DNA of 64,000 nt from Sphagnum magellanicum (taxonomy: Eukaryota > Streptophyta > Sphagnopsida > Sphagnales > Sphagnaceae), in the NCBI GenBank assembly GCA_021904315.1, contig CM038920.1:1240001-1304000 (forward strand). Direction: 5' to 3'. Shown here piece by piece: positions 1 to 11,658 of this stretch (positions within the stretch are counted from its first letter, which is position 1; each line of letters begins with the position of its first letter). The notes under the pieces were generated by a model. The model did not search any database, was not told where the DNA came from, and was given only the letters and a program-made list of their open reading frames with translations. The translations under genes were made by a program, and so were the position numbers.

Positions 1-482
1 TGAAAAAAAAATAGAGATTATGTTAATTGATTGCCCACTCTTAAAAAACACTCATAATTTGAAATTTGTGGAATTTGAAATTCTTGAAAATTAAAAATCT
101 ATTGAATAGAATTTTAAGATTTTAAAAGTCTTTTACCACATGTCAATGGGGTGTACTATACATGACATCCAAAGCAAAGTTGTATTTTATGATACAAGAA
201 AAAAATAACATAAATAAAAAGTATATTTTCATGCAATTTCAAATTAGGATATTTTTTAAAACAAAATACAGAATTTGATAAAATCTGTACACTTTTAGAA
301 AATTCTTAGTTATCCATCAAAAGGTTATACAAAAAATGTGATGTATTGAAGAAATTATAATAACATATTGCAAAAGGTTTCATCCAAAAAATTCTTTCTA
401 TGAGAAAGTGAAAATGACCAAAAAAAGGACTATAATCCTTAAATCCTTTGTCATTGTTGGCTCATTTGATTGTGATTGCACC
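1..482 (-). repeat. Dispersed repeat, inverted copy of the module downstream of both SPX genes
   Basis: Read on the minus strand, this stretch aligns over nearly its whole length with about 39,715-40,165 and 59,068-59,510. Shared landmarks include the block around 'ttttatgatacaagaa', the 'accacatgt' motif and the end at 'gtgattgcaccc'. It is AT-rich and has no convincing coding frame. The left end is cut by the window edge, so the full repeat may be longer. Nature unknown; probably a non-autonomous or decayed transposable element. Confidence 0.75.
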
Positions 483-2894
483 CCAATAGTACATTCCTAG
501 TTTTCCCACCATAAAACCAATTCAAAATTTCCTTTTTTTGTTGTCATTAGTCCAAGGGTGCCGACAGGGTAAAGTAAACAAAAAAAATATTTTGCTTCAC
601 TACAATTCTATGGTATTCAACAAACTCAATTGTAATGTAGGTTCTAATGAAATCATTTCAAGGATATAATCAAGTAGATGTTTAATAGACTTACATGGCT
701 TGCATATCCTATTAAAAAATAAACATATTGATGGTTATTCATTCTACTTTCATTCTATTAGATGAAACACTAGTTTTTGTCCAATTTCAAAAAATTGCTT
801 GCAACTAGTTCCATACAACATGAAACCTTCAAAAACATTATATGGAGGCATAGATATTTATATGGGGCACCATTATGGAGCATCAAATCATGGCTGGAAT
901 GTTTGCAAATTGGAGGAAAATCCATTTGAAATGCATAATCACAACTTTTATTCAAACGTACTTTCAACCTACTTTTTAAAGTCCAAATTTTGAAAATAAA
1001 TATGTTTTAGAAACAAGAAAACAAGTGCAATTAGTTGTTGTAGTTGGTTTTTAGGAAAAATAAAATAAAATTGCACCAATATATTTGAAACCCATAAGAA
1101 AAAAATGTGTTCTAGTAGGATACCAAATAGAAAAGTAACCCAACAACAAATGGGAACCATTGATTTAAATTTGTAAATATTGTGATCAAATGGCCAATAG
1201 TAAGGTACATCCTTAATTTGAATTGAGAGACCTTATTAACAATATTTCCCCATTTGGTTAGAATTTTGAACATTTATTCATTAGACTACCTAGGCTTCCT
1301 AGAAGCACCTATTACCTAGACCTCTTGCCCTCCAATTAACTTGCCATCTTTGTTGGGCACACATCATCTGTGATGCGTCTTTCCCACGCATCAACATTCT
1401 TTGAACAACCACTCTTGATCACAACCTTGTGCATTGACATTCTTTAAACATGCGTTTGCCAAATTCACAAGATGTTGGTAACAATTGTTGGAAAATATTC
1501 AAAACCTGTGAAGGTGACATCATGGAACGATATTTAGGTGGTTGCCAAATACGTGAAGGTTTGGTGAATATATGCAAATTTTTGATCGATTAAGTGCCAA
1601 ATTGTTGAACAAACTTAACCATATGCAACTTCAAGAGGAAAAGCTTAGAAATGTTGAAGTGTTGTTTATTCAATTTAAAAGAGGGCAACATTATGGCAGA
1701 GGAGGCCATACTCAAAGAGGCTTGTAGATTCAAGGCCATCTTTGAAAGTGTAATATTTTACATGTTTCAATATGTGAAAAACAAATTCACAAATTAAGTA
1801 TTACTTCTTTTTGTTACAATACTTCATGTCTTGCCATGGTTTTACATACCTTAGAACCTTGTTCATCATTAGTTTGCCTAGAAGGTGATCAATTTCTATG
1901 GTTTTGGTAAATTAATCATGTTTACTTGTTAGGTTTTCCTTTAAACATGTAAAGAAAATAAAGGAGTGGTGCAATGTTTTTCAACATTGGACTAGTTCTT
2001 GATGACCTAAGATGGTAGAATAGAAACCTAAAGAAAATTACTTAGCAAACTTGTACAATTAGGGATTTCCATTTGCAAATGAAATACACATATGTGAATA
2101 GTTGTGAATCAGCAACATGCAGATGAATTAATATCCAAATCTCTTAAATGCTTTACTAATATGGAATGTAAGTATCATTATCTTTGTGTTGTTGCATTAC
2201 ATGTCAAAGTTCGGACTTAAGGGTGCAACAATAAAACCTATATTTACTTGAATCTTTTGCAAAAATCCATTAGTATAAGATATATTTGAACTTTTTGGTC
2301 CATGCAAATGTTGGGGTGCTATTGTGACTACATAAATGGGAAACTCAAGGAATAAGCATATGATCACCACTCAGAGGGAGGCAAGAAGGTTGGAGAAAAC
2401 AATAGCATAGGAGGTTGAGCCAAAAAGGAAAGCAAAAAGGTTATACCCTATACACATTTTAATTTTGGTGAAATCATTTAGATGAAACTGAAGCTTCAAG
2501 TATGCCACAATGTATTTTCATATATTATCTCACAATGCATGAAGATAGTTTGGATCATTGTTATAAGGTATACATATGCACCTACTACTAACAAATACCT
2601 TATCTTTGAATCATCATTTTTTAATGACATTAAGAACTACAAAAAGCCATATCTTTTGCATCTACAATCCAAATCTAGCAATCTAAAGGGTAGTAAGTGC
2701 ACAGTGATCTCTTCTACAATCCATTTTTGGACCCCAAAGGCAACCAAAGTCTGGTTTGATTAGATGGTTTGTATGACTTTTTAAATGTATTATGATCGGC
2801 TTTTCTACCTATAGCCACCTTACATATACAAGGTTATGAATTTAGTCTTTAATTGGCTATTTTAGGCTATTTATCATAGGCTAAAATTCAACCT
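483..2894. other. AT-rich intergenic sequence without a supported gene
   Basis: Only short frames occur and none has a recognisable domain. A stretch near 2,100-2,215 reads, with one stop, a bit like the C-terminal end of a Copia polyprotein (HADELISKSL), but the match is too short to annotate. Otherwise I see nothing definable. Confidence 0.5.
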
Positions 2895-3470
2895 TTGCTT
2901 ATGTAGAATGTGATATGAAAAATTTAATGACACTTAATTTAAGAGCCATAAGATGAGAAAATTAATTTCAAGAATTACTAGATAAAATCTTAGTTTGTAT
3001 CAATTGAACAAGAAATTTTCAAGAAGTAAACCAATAATTTTTTTCAAAATGAAGTAATAATTTTATGGGTTGAAGATACATGTAGACATTCTTAATTGGT
3101 AAAAGGTTTTTTATTTTGCTAAACCAACTTTAAGAGGAATTGGGAAAATTGTTGATTACTATTTTTTTGGGGAAGAAATACTTTTGTATTACAATATAAT
3201 GATAAAAACATTTATAAATGTCATTTAAGCAACTTCTTGCTGAAGATTTATCATTGCAAGCTGCTCTTTATCATTAGAATAGTTAAAACAATGAATTGTT
3301 AAGACATTGTAAAAACATTTCCGTTTTATAATTAAGCTAACTCATAAATCTTCTTTTCAAAGGTGAAAATCAAGCATGATTTATACATAGGTTTTATGGC
3401 CAACTTCTATGTTGGTATTGGAAAGGAGAATCAAGCTTGTTTCTAGTTACAAGTGATAAACTTGATACCA
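2895..3470 (+). repeat. Dispersed repeat, direct copy at 63,145-63,660
   Basis: Collinear similarity runs from 'aatgtgatatgaaa' through 'aactttaagaggaattggg' to 'ccaacttctatgtt' in both places, with scattered substitutions and small indels. No coding frame is shared. In the right-hand copy the sequence passes within about 20 bp into another repeat, the one also found at 17.55 kb, so the two repeats may be parts of one larger element or nested. Confidence 0.7.
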
Positions 3471-5419
3471 TCTTCCCTTAGCATGAATATTACCCATTGT
3501 TGTACACAACTTCAAAAGAGGAATTAATCACTTATTACACCGTAAATTAGTTTGTCTTTCAAACATAATAACACAGTACCTTGGTGGCTTCAACACACAT
3601 CACATTATTTCTAAAAAATGCAAAAATTTTCAAATATTATCTGTCTGAAAGAACAAATTCTTGTGAAGAAAAATGAAGAATCTTTTCAAGGAATATTAAT
3701 TTTTGGAAATGGAATATACAATTGGGCATAAAACCTATGCATGAATGGATATCTAGTTGGTGACATGAATCTTGTTGCCATGTCAAAAAAATATGATGCG
3801 GCAATTTTTCCATTGGCCTAGTCATGTTTTGTATGAATCCATGGCCTCATGTGACGTACAAAGTGTTGTACATTAATAAGAAATTAACCAGGGTAGAGGT
3901 GAACCCACAAAATAAAATTCAAATATCATGTAAGGAATTCAAATATGATTTGATATTGAATCTAATACACATAGAAAGAAAATTAAAAAACATAAATTAA
4001 ATATTCCACATCCAACAAACCAATAGACTATATATCGAGATCAACAATGCTATAACATATATGTACGGTATATGTCCACAAATGTAAGATGTGATTGTGT
4101 AAAATAACTTAATGCTTTTGCAATTAGAAAAAATAATTTTGATGATATCATATATCATGTAATAGCAAAATATTATAGCAATGCACACGGCATTATCTCA
4201 AACTTTACACCATATTTTTGTTTTATGTAAAACGTTATGTTTAATTGCAAATATACAGTGAAAAGGAATTCAGTGAGGTCATTTATCCTACTCCACTGTC
4301 TGGGTTCCTTCTCCTTTTTAGAATTGCAACAAGTAGGCTAGTGTGACATATTTTAGAGATTTGTCTGATTCCTAACCATTGTTTTTTTGGTGCAAAGTTT
4401 TGCACTGCCATGACCCAAAAAAACATTCAGTGAGATGGACACAAAGTATTTTTTGGGCAGAAATATGCCAAAGTTGCCATATTTTGAGGGGAAAAAAAGA
4501 GTCTTAAGTTGCCATATTGGTTACTCTAATTTGGCTCATTCCTCTTGTCAAATTATCAAGAGTCCACCTACTTCACAAAATCGAAAAGAAAAGAAAGAAA
4601 AAAAAACCCCTACTTCAACCACTTAAATAATGCAACACAATATGCAGTTGTTGAACCCCTTTACAGGTCTAAACAGACAGAAAAACAAGGAGCTCATAGT
4701 AAAATGACCAGTGTGGTTAGCTGGTTATTGTTTTTTTTTCATAAATAGCTGAGTAGGTTATTTTATATTTTATATTTTTGGATCACAGGATATCAATATA
4801 ATTGATTAAAAAAATTGACCCACCAATTATCAAATTATTCAGTTATTTTTGGGTAATAACTACAGGTTATGCATACAGGTCAGTTGTCAAATACCCTTGA
4901 GAACCATTGCTTATATTGCCTGGGAAGAGTAGGTTGTAGGGGTTTTTTATTTTATTTATTTTTCTGTTTTTTTGTATCATAAACAGGTTGAGGTTTTAGG
5001 ATTGATAGTTTACATGGATGACATTTCAATCATCTGCATAGGTCATTAAAATTTGAAAAATTCAATACACAACCCATAAAGTTCTTGTTGATGCTTCAAA
5101 GAATATGTATTAGTGGGTATGTTATTTATCATTTTTCAAAAGAAATTCAATAGCATCTAGTAGGTTCTTAATAATCAGGTTCATAACTGAGTTTTTTTTC
5201 TCAACAAATGGTCAACACTAGTAGTGAGTATGCTCTTTATGGCAAGTTCAAACTTGAAACTAAAAACTTCTCGTACTTGATATTGAAAATGCTCATTTAT
5301 CATATGCAAACATAATATTTCAGATGTCATCACAGATTAGAATTATTTGCAGAGAAAATAAAACTTAGGAATAAAACTTTGGTTTCATTGAAATTAAGGA
5401 TATACTCAAAATGCACGAT
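3471..5419. other. AT-rich intergenic sequence without a supported gene
   Basis: Short frames only. A fragment at 5,008-5,040 reads VYMDDISIIC, reminiscent of a reverse-transcriptase YxDD box, but the flanking frame is full of stops and no other pol motif could be found. I do not annotate it as an element. Confidence 0.45.
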
Positions 5420-6371
5420 GGGATTGTGCAATAGGAAAATAACAAAGGAAAAAATTCAATTTTTTTCCAAAACCAAGGATGATTTGAGTTCTTCTTATTT
5501 CTTACATTTATCTAGAGGTCTATTTAGGTTACCAGATGTGGCTTGCTTATGGGATTATACAAAGCCTACCTAATGGGTAAACTAGGGATTTCCTTCTGTT
5601 AGGGAATAGGTAAGGGATTATTTAGAAAGTTGCCTAGGGCTAATGCATAGTGCAAGAGATGCCTACATAGGCCTATGTAGGAGGTATCTAAGATAGGGGA
5701 CATCAAAAATCTAATCTCTAATCTATGTGATGGTAACCTAGGTAGATTGTAGTGTAGTTAGAATAGCAATTTGTGTGACTACTTAAGGGTATTCATCCTT
5801 ATTTTGGAGAGTGATCTTTGCTTTGGTGGATTCTATAGATAGCTTTTAAGAAAGGGAGGATGAGTGGGCAGGATGAGGCTCAAACTGAGGCCTAAAGTGA
5901 GGATTACTTTTATGGAGAACTTTATTATGAGTGGGTAGGATGAGGCTCAAACTAAGGTTTAAAGTGAGGATTATTTTATCGATAATTTTGAGTGAATTAA
6001 GAGCCAAAAGTTTATGACCAAATCCTACACCATTGCAAAGCCAATAAATTGAGATCTCAATTTGCCTCCATCTCAATCATAATCAAGATATTAGTTAACA
6101 AATTGGAATAGGCAGCTGTTCTATGATGTTGCTCAAGTGGCAATCATCCATAAGAACATTTAGTCAAATTTGGTGATAAAACATGAGAGTAGAAAAATCT
6201 TAAACAACTTTCAGGTTGTAGTCAGTTGTGGTGATTTTTGGCAATTTAAAAAATATATATTTATGGGTATTTTTTTTAATGAAAAGAATTCGTGACAAAA
6301 TATTCTTTAAAGAAGACGTTTTCACAAAACAGTGAAGGTTTGCCACAAAATAAATCACTGAAGCAGCCCAT
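5420..6371 (+). repeat. Dispersed repeat, direct copy at 40,475-41,307
   Basis: The two copies are collinear from 'gcaatagga' through 'caaagcctacctaatg', 'gatggtaacctaag/ggtagattgta' and 'aaaataaatcactgaagc'. They part abruptly after 'gcagccca' (6,371 here, 41,307 there), which marks the left boundary of the sequence inserted at 6,372. The copy here contains a 69-bp tandem duplication at about 5,859-5,996 (unit start 'atgagtgggcaggatg'). No supported gene. Confidence 0.7.
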
Positions 6372-6500
6372 ACCCTCCATGCATTCCCCCATCCATGCCC
6401 CACCCATCACCATCCTACCCTATCTAGCCCCCTTACGTCCCATGGCATCTTGCTTTAGAGCTTTCCCCATGTCCTCATCACCGTCGTATAATTATGGACT

Positions 6501-8406
6501 AACTACTTGTCAAGCCCATTAATAAAGTAAAGTAAAGAGTTAGACTTTAAAGTAGGTAGGAATTAAGTTGAAGCGAGACAACTATGTGTGAAATGTTTTA
6601 GTGAATGGGCACCCCATTTCATGTTTTGGTTAGGGTTTAGTTTCAAGCTTTAGAAGGGAGCTTGAAGCATTCTTGCATCTTTTCTTGCAAAGTGTGCATG
6701 AGGTGGATTCTTTGAAGCACTTTGGCCTATTTTCTTGTAACGTGTGCATGAAGTTGTAATCAACGTTGTTGCAACAAATTGGAGCTTGTTTTAAGGTTTA
6801 ACTTGCATTGTTTCATTGTTGTTGTAAGGTTTGTGCTATTAGATGTGTTGGGTACTTGTTATCTAGAAGCACTGTCGAATCCAATTTTTCTATACTTGTG
6901 ATAGAAAATAGGGAACATGGAGAATGAACATCATGCAAAAAAGTTGGATGTCATGATAGAAAATGTGAAAATAGATAAAACAATGTTTGTGGAGACATAC
7001 ACTTGTGAGGAATGGCTAAAATTGCTTTAGGAATGGCACAGTCATAGTTGAAAGGATAGGAAGGAATTTATTTTTGTTTATTGTAAATGAAAAAAAAACT
7101 TGAAAATGAAGATCAATGCGCACCAAAAGAAAAGGTGCAAAAAAGCGATGGATTTTGAAGGGAATTCTTTCACCTTAAAGTTATACCCACCATTACAAAA
7201 TGCAACAAACTGTTTGTATCTTGCAAAGGGTGGGAACGTTTTGGAATATTGAGCAAAAGCAAATGCATTACCTAAGATAAGGCATAGTTGTCCTTCTTCA
7301 ACATTGGCTTTGTAGGTAGGAAAGATTTTGCAACACAAGCGGAAGAAAAAGAAAACACCACCCTTGGAGAGTTTGGATTGTGATGTAGCACCAAAAAAGG
7401 AAATTGTGATGAATTGTAAGAAACAATTCATAAAACTTGCAAGCCAAACCACATTGAAAGAACTTTCTAGGACAACTTTGAATTTATAGTGCAAACCTTC
7501 GCTTGAAGTTACAGACACAGAACATTTGTTACATAATGGTGAATATCACACCTTATCTATGTTTTAAAAGTTTACACAAGTTTCAACATGTTTCTTGTTC
7601 ACTCCCATGTTGTGGTGGCTACGTGTCGATAGGTTTCGAAATCATTCCAAGAATACCATGTTTCGAGTCAAGCAAAGCAAGTGTCATCATTGTCAGTTAA
7701 TGTTGTCATGCATTCATATTTCGTTTCCATGTTTCGATAGTTGTGTAAATAGGAAATTATCTTGATCTATGTTTTTGTGGTTGATGATTGCCGTGTTTTG
7801 GTGTTAATTTATGTTTCAATCCACAATGTATGTTACCTTGTCAAATTAGTGCATTAAGATGTTGGTTTCAACAATGAGCAATTTGAAACATATAAAAGGT
7901 TTGACAAAAGTATTTTCCAGTGACAAATCTTCCTACCAACCCACCAAACTTACATACCCCAACATCATTTTCCAAGAAGCCAAAAGCACATGTTGGGATA
8001 AAAAGAAACAATTAGAATTTGAGCGAATGTTTTGCGAGAATTTTGTTTGGTGAGAGGCTAATGATGTGTTTCAAGAACTATCCAAAACAAAACCACTTTT
8101 TCTTGGGAACATAGTAGAAATGCTAGGGATTTGGCATCTTTTCCAGTGTAATCTTGTTGATTGGGATTGGAGGGTGCAAAACAAACATGAATTTGCAAAA
8201 AATTTGGGTGCCTTTGTGCATGATTTGAACTTCAACATTGTTGTCTACTATGCATATAGCAAGTTCATGTGAGGTAACAAATAGGTACATTCTTTTCTAT
8301 GTTTTAGTTCCATTCATGTTTCAAATTTGCCATATGTTTCGGGTAGATGTTTTGTTATGAATTGTTGGGTACATATTGATGTCAATATTTTGCTTTCTTT
8401 TCTTCA
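6501..8406 (+). pseudogene. Degenerate coding-like sequence of unknown identity
   Basis: Several plus-strand stretches look like eroded coding sequence. From about 7,090 to 7,490 one frame has only a few stops and reads as a Lys-rich polypeptide. From 7,859 to 8,272 one frame is interrupted by a single TGA at 8,051-8,053. I recognise no family. The hAT element at 8,415 lies just downstream and may have interrupted the same unit, since further loosely coding-like sequence follows at 11,900-12,410. Nothing here shows present function. Confidence 0.2.
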
Positions 8407-8414
8407 ATTATGAT
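8407..8414. repeat. 8-bp target-site duplication, left (ATTATGAT)
   Basis: Identical to 11,651-11,658. Eight base pairs is the diagnostic duplication length of hAT transposons. Confidence 0.92.
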
Positions 8415-11400
8415 CAGGCATGTCTAGTCTAAGCGGGTGCCTATATTACCTAAATTAGCTTGATTTAGTTGCATCAAAAGACTTTAATTTAGGCGGTGTG
8501 TTAATATAAGCTTTATTAAGCGTTTAGAGTGCCGATCAGGGTGATCGCTGATCATGATGCAGATGGGCAGGGCATTATTATATGTAAGTAATAAGAGTTG
8601 ACAGTAGAGAGTGGCAGCACAAAGCGGGTGGTGGGTACCTGTTTGCAGTAAATGTTTACACTTTCTCAAACCAAGGATATAATCAACTCCATGATTTCAT
8701 GTTTTTCCAGTTACAGCCTCCGAAAAGACGCCCATTGACATCACTAGCACGGAATTTCACGACACCCATTGCCTTAAAGTTGCCACTTCTCCAGTGAATC
8801 AACTATAGTTCAGTAGTGTCAAGTTGAAATCCCAGCTGCTTTTTTGATCACCAGCGTTGCAATCTGTTGTGAATCCTCATCTAGATTTCTAGAAGACGCT
8901 ATAACCGCCTGCAGGCACCAAGTCAACTGTCCAGCTCTCAGTGGCAATCTTGAAGGTCGATTATCAAGAGGAAAACTCTCAAGAATTTCACAGGCTGCAA
9001 TTGTAGGTTCTTCCTACAATTGTAGACAACTCCTAGTTTTGCCAAAATACTGGACCAAAAATAGGATCAGGAACCAATTACCAGACCAAGAATTGGATCC
9101 AGAACAAGCCTAGTGTTGGTTTTCAGCCAGGTTTAGGTCTACGTTTGGATCCAGGACTAAGAACCTAACCCAAAAATCTGCATGGACCCAATTGCTCAAT
9201 GAATGTAAATCAAGGCTTGAACTGCTCAATGAACATCCACTGCTTGGCCTGCAGCACGCCCTCCAACCCGAAGTCCGACAAGCTCTTGCGAAATGCATCC
9301 TTCTCCCAACGCAGAATCGAGAAGTCAGATTCAACCGTGTTGGTCCTAGGAAATAGGGTCACAATCACACCACAAAACTCCATCAGGTTCGAGAATTGGC
9401 GACCAAGTAGACTCCACCCATCCTTGAAGGTTAATTGACTAGACAACGCATTGATGCTCTGCTTGAGGACTTGCTCAGTCCGGTAAGCATGGAGTAGCTG
9501 CTTGTGCTCGTTGGCAATAGTGTCGATATGCTCACTTGAATAAAGTTGTTCCAATCGGTAGCTGTAACAGCGCATCTTGCGAATAAACTCAACAACGGAT
9601 AGTTTGATGAGCTCGTGCGATAACACTGGTGGGAACGACGATGGATTGGCCAGCGGGTTGTTGTTTTCATTGCGATAGGTAGACAGCTCGGAGATACGAT
9701 TGCAGGCGGTGACATAAACAGAAGCGATGTCGTTGAAGAGCTCGTTTCGTTGGCCTTCATTGGCTTCGTCAACAATAGAATCAACCCAAGAAGCTAGGCC
9801 GCTGATGAACTCACGGACAGAAGACAATGGAACTGCATAACAACCGCTGATGACATGATTCGATGCGTTGAGATTTGCAATTGCTTCAGCAGTGAGCGGC
9901 CCAGTGACACCAACATCTTCCATGAGAGAAGCGACGAGACCAACTAGGGCAGCTTGTTGTTGATCCAACAGCGTTGTCAATCCCTAAATCGTGCGAAACG
10001 TGATTGCTGTCCTGGAGGTAAAGTGATGCATGGCAAGGAGAGACACCCACCATAGGCAAGGTGGACCAGAAGGTGGCTGCTTAGACTCAACATGCGCAAG
10101 CAACTATGGCCGATGAATCTTGAACCACTTAATGACCTTCTCTGTGGATAGCTAGCGATTGAGTACACGAGGGCACGTTGTCTTCATATTCGCAATTAGA
10201 TTCAATTGTCGTGTCAAGTGGGTGATAAATCCGGTCATGACAGTAAAAAAACGTTCCTTCACGATGGTGTCCATGATGTGTTCCATAACGAGATCTAATT
10301 GATGTGCTCCACACCAAACTCGAGTAAGAGGGCACTCATTGTGCATCACGTTGCTGAGGCGAATGACAACACCAGAAACACATCAGAAGACACACCAAGT
10401 AGATGAACCTTCCAATCGGGGCGAAAAACATCCAAGAAAGATACAACCATCTGGAACATGACCTCGCCAGTGTGCTAATCGAACATTGGAAGCGCAACAA
10501 CATGCAGGTTAACAATGTTATAGAAGGCTGGCATGAAGATTCAAAAGCGCACATCGAGATACAATGTGCTTTGATGAGTTGCAGAATCCAACGCAATTGA
10601 AAATGCCCATGCACGGCTCAGATGGCGAGCAACGCGTTGCAGGTTGACAGCACACACAACTCTGATGTAGTTGGCGACAACATGGTGAGAGCAAGCACGC
10701 AAAACAAGGTTGTGCAGCTCAATATGTTGGACACCAACCAAAAATATGCGCCGCATGACACATATCGGACAGATAACTGGAATACAATAGTCTTCGACTT
10801 CGGGATAATGACGGAGTAAGAATAACTTGCATTGCCCTCCTCCTCCTCCTCCTGATCCACGCGCTGAAATATTGATAGCGCTCACTTTTTTGCCAATGTT
10901 GCCTTTTGAATACGTCGGTGAAGTACAGCATCGCGTTCAGCGTCATTGCCGAATGCAGGATCATTCCCCTCCGCATCACTGTCCGCATCACTGTCCGCGT
11001 CGCTATCGACAATGTTAGCAGGGTCAAACATCATGTCGCGTATGATCACGTCCACGATGTCTTTCTCAATGTCAAATACGATTTGACGTTTAGCACCAAG
11101 AGATGAAGACAGGAAGTGTGCCTTAATAGAATTTCTGAATGCGATCGGAACATCATCAAAGAATGCTTGGCGATCAACAATCGAATCGAGCCGCTTGTAC
11201 TCGGCCCATTTTGTTAGGTGTTGGCCGCTAACATGACTTTCAATGTTGTCGTAGCGGAAGGGGCGCATCCATCCCTGAACAATAGTCGAAGCTTGGCGCT
11301 TCGCGCTAACCTTCTCCTCGCGGCCAAAAGCAATACAGAAACGACATTGTAGTCTAGTGACCTGCGGCCCACCATTCACCGCTCTAGTGGACACCCTCAA

Positions 11401-11650
11401 ACCCAAGCGGACATCGTTATCCTTCACATACTTAGAAGCACGATTAGAACCCATGAAATGGAGTAGAATGACGTAGAACATCAAGCAATGGCGCTTATAC
11501 AATGTAGAATAGCAAGGAATGGCGCTTATAGGACCACCCTCAACACACGCTCCCCCAAACATGTAACTCATTAATTTAGGCGCGCTGACGATGGGTCATT
11601 TAGGTAATTTAGGTGGCGCCGCCTCCAATCGCCTAAACTGGACAGGCCTA
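8415..11650 (-). mobile_element. hAT-superfamily DNA transposon, complete but decayed
   Basis: The element is 3,236 bp long and flanked by a perfect 8-bp duplication, ATTATGAT. The left terminus starts CAGGCATGTCTAGTCTAAGCG. Read inward on the minus strand, the right terminus starts TAGGCCTGTCCAGTTTAGGCG, so about 17 of 21 positions match as a terminal inverted repeat. The outermost base differs (C versus T), which may itself prevent mobilisation. The single transposase gene is on the minus strand and is broken. Coding composition is visibly richer in G+C than the AT-rich host flanks. Confidence 0.9.
9210..11454 (-). pseudogene. hAT transposase, broken by stops and frameshifts
   Basis: The product would be a cut-and-paste transposase. 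The N-terminal part (start at 11,454, MGSNRASKY) has a BED-like zinc-finger signature: CRFC, then a HVSGQH pair about 50 residues on. An acidic Asp/Ser run follows (DSDADSDADSDAE). The frame is lost in an A-run near 10,884 and shifts at least once more between 10,540 and 10,350. From 10,349 to 9,210 one frame reads the catalytic-core region (WCGAHQLDLVME, then WW in CLWWVSLL) and the C-terminal dimerisation motif VESDFSILRWEKDAF. That frame has three TAG stops: one after LNR where hATs usually have Trp, and two where Gln is plausible (after HRP and after FRTI). The last 256 residues are uninterrupted. Non-functional. Confidence 0.85.
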
Positions 11651-11658
11651 ATTATGAT
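11651..11658. repeat. 8-bp target-site duplication, right (ATTATGAT)
   Basis: Exact match to 8,407-8,414. Together they define the insertion boundaries of the hAT element. Confidence 0.92.

Noticed and set aside
2090..2215. Possible Copia C-terminal remnant (HADELISKSL)
   Set aside because: Too short and broken; no LTR or primer binding site nearby.
5008..5040. Possible reverse-transcriptase YMDD box of a Copia element
   Set aside because: Stops on both sides and no neighbouring RT, RNase H or LTR features; an isolated short match.
7078..7518. 146-codon minus-strand frame rich in Phe
   Set aside because: The plus strand of the same stretch looks more like eroded coding sequence; the Phe-rich frame is the complement of Lys codons.
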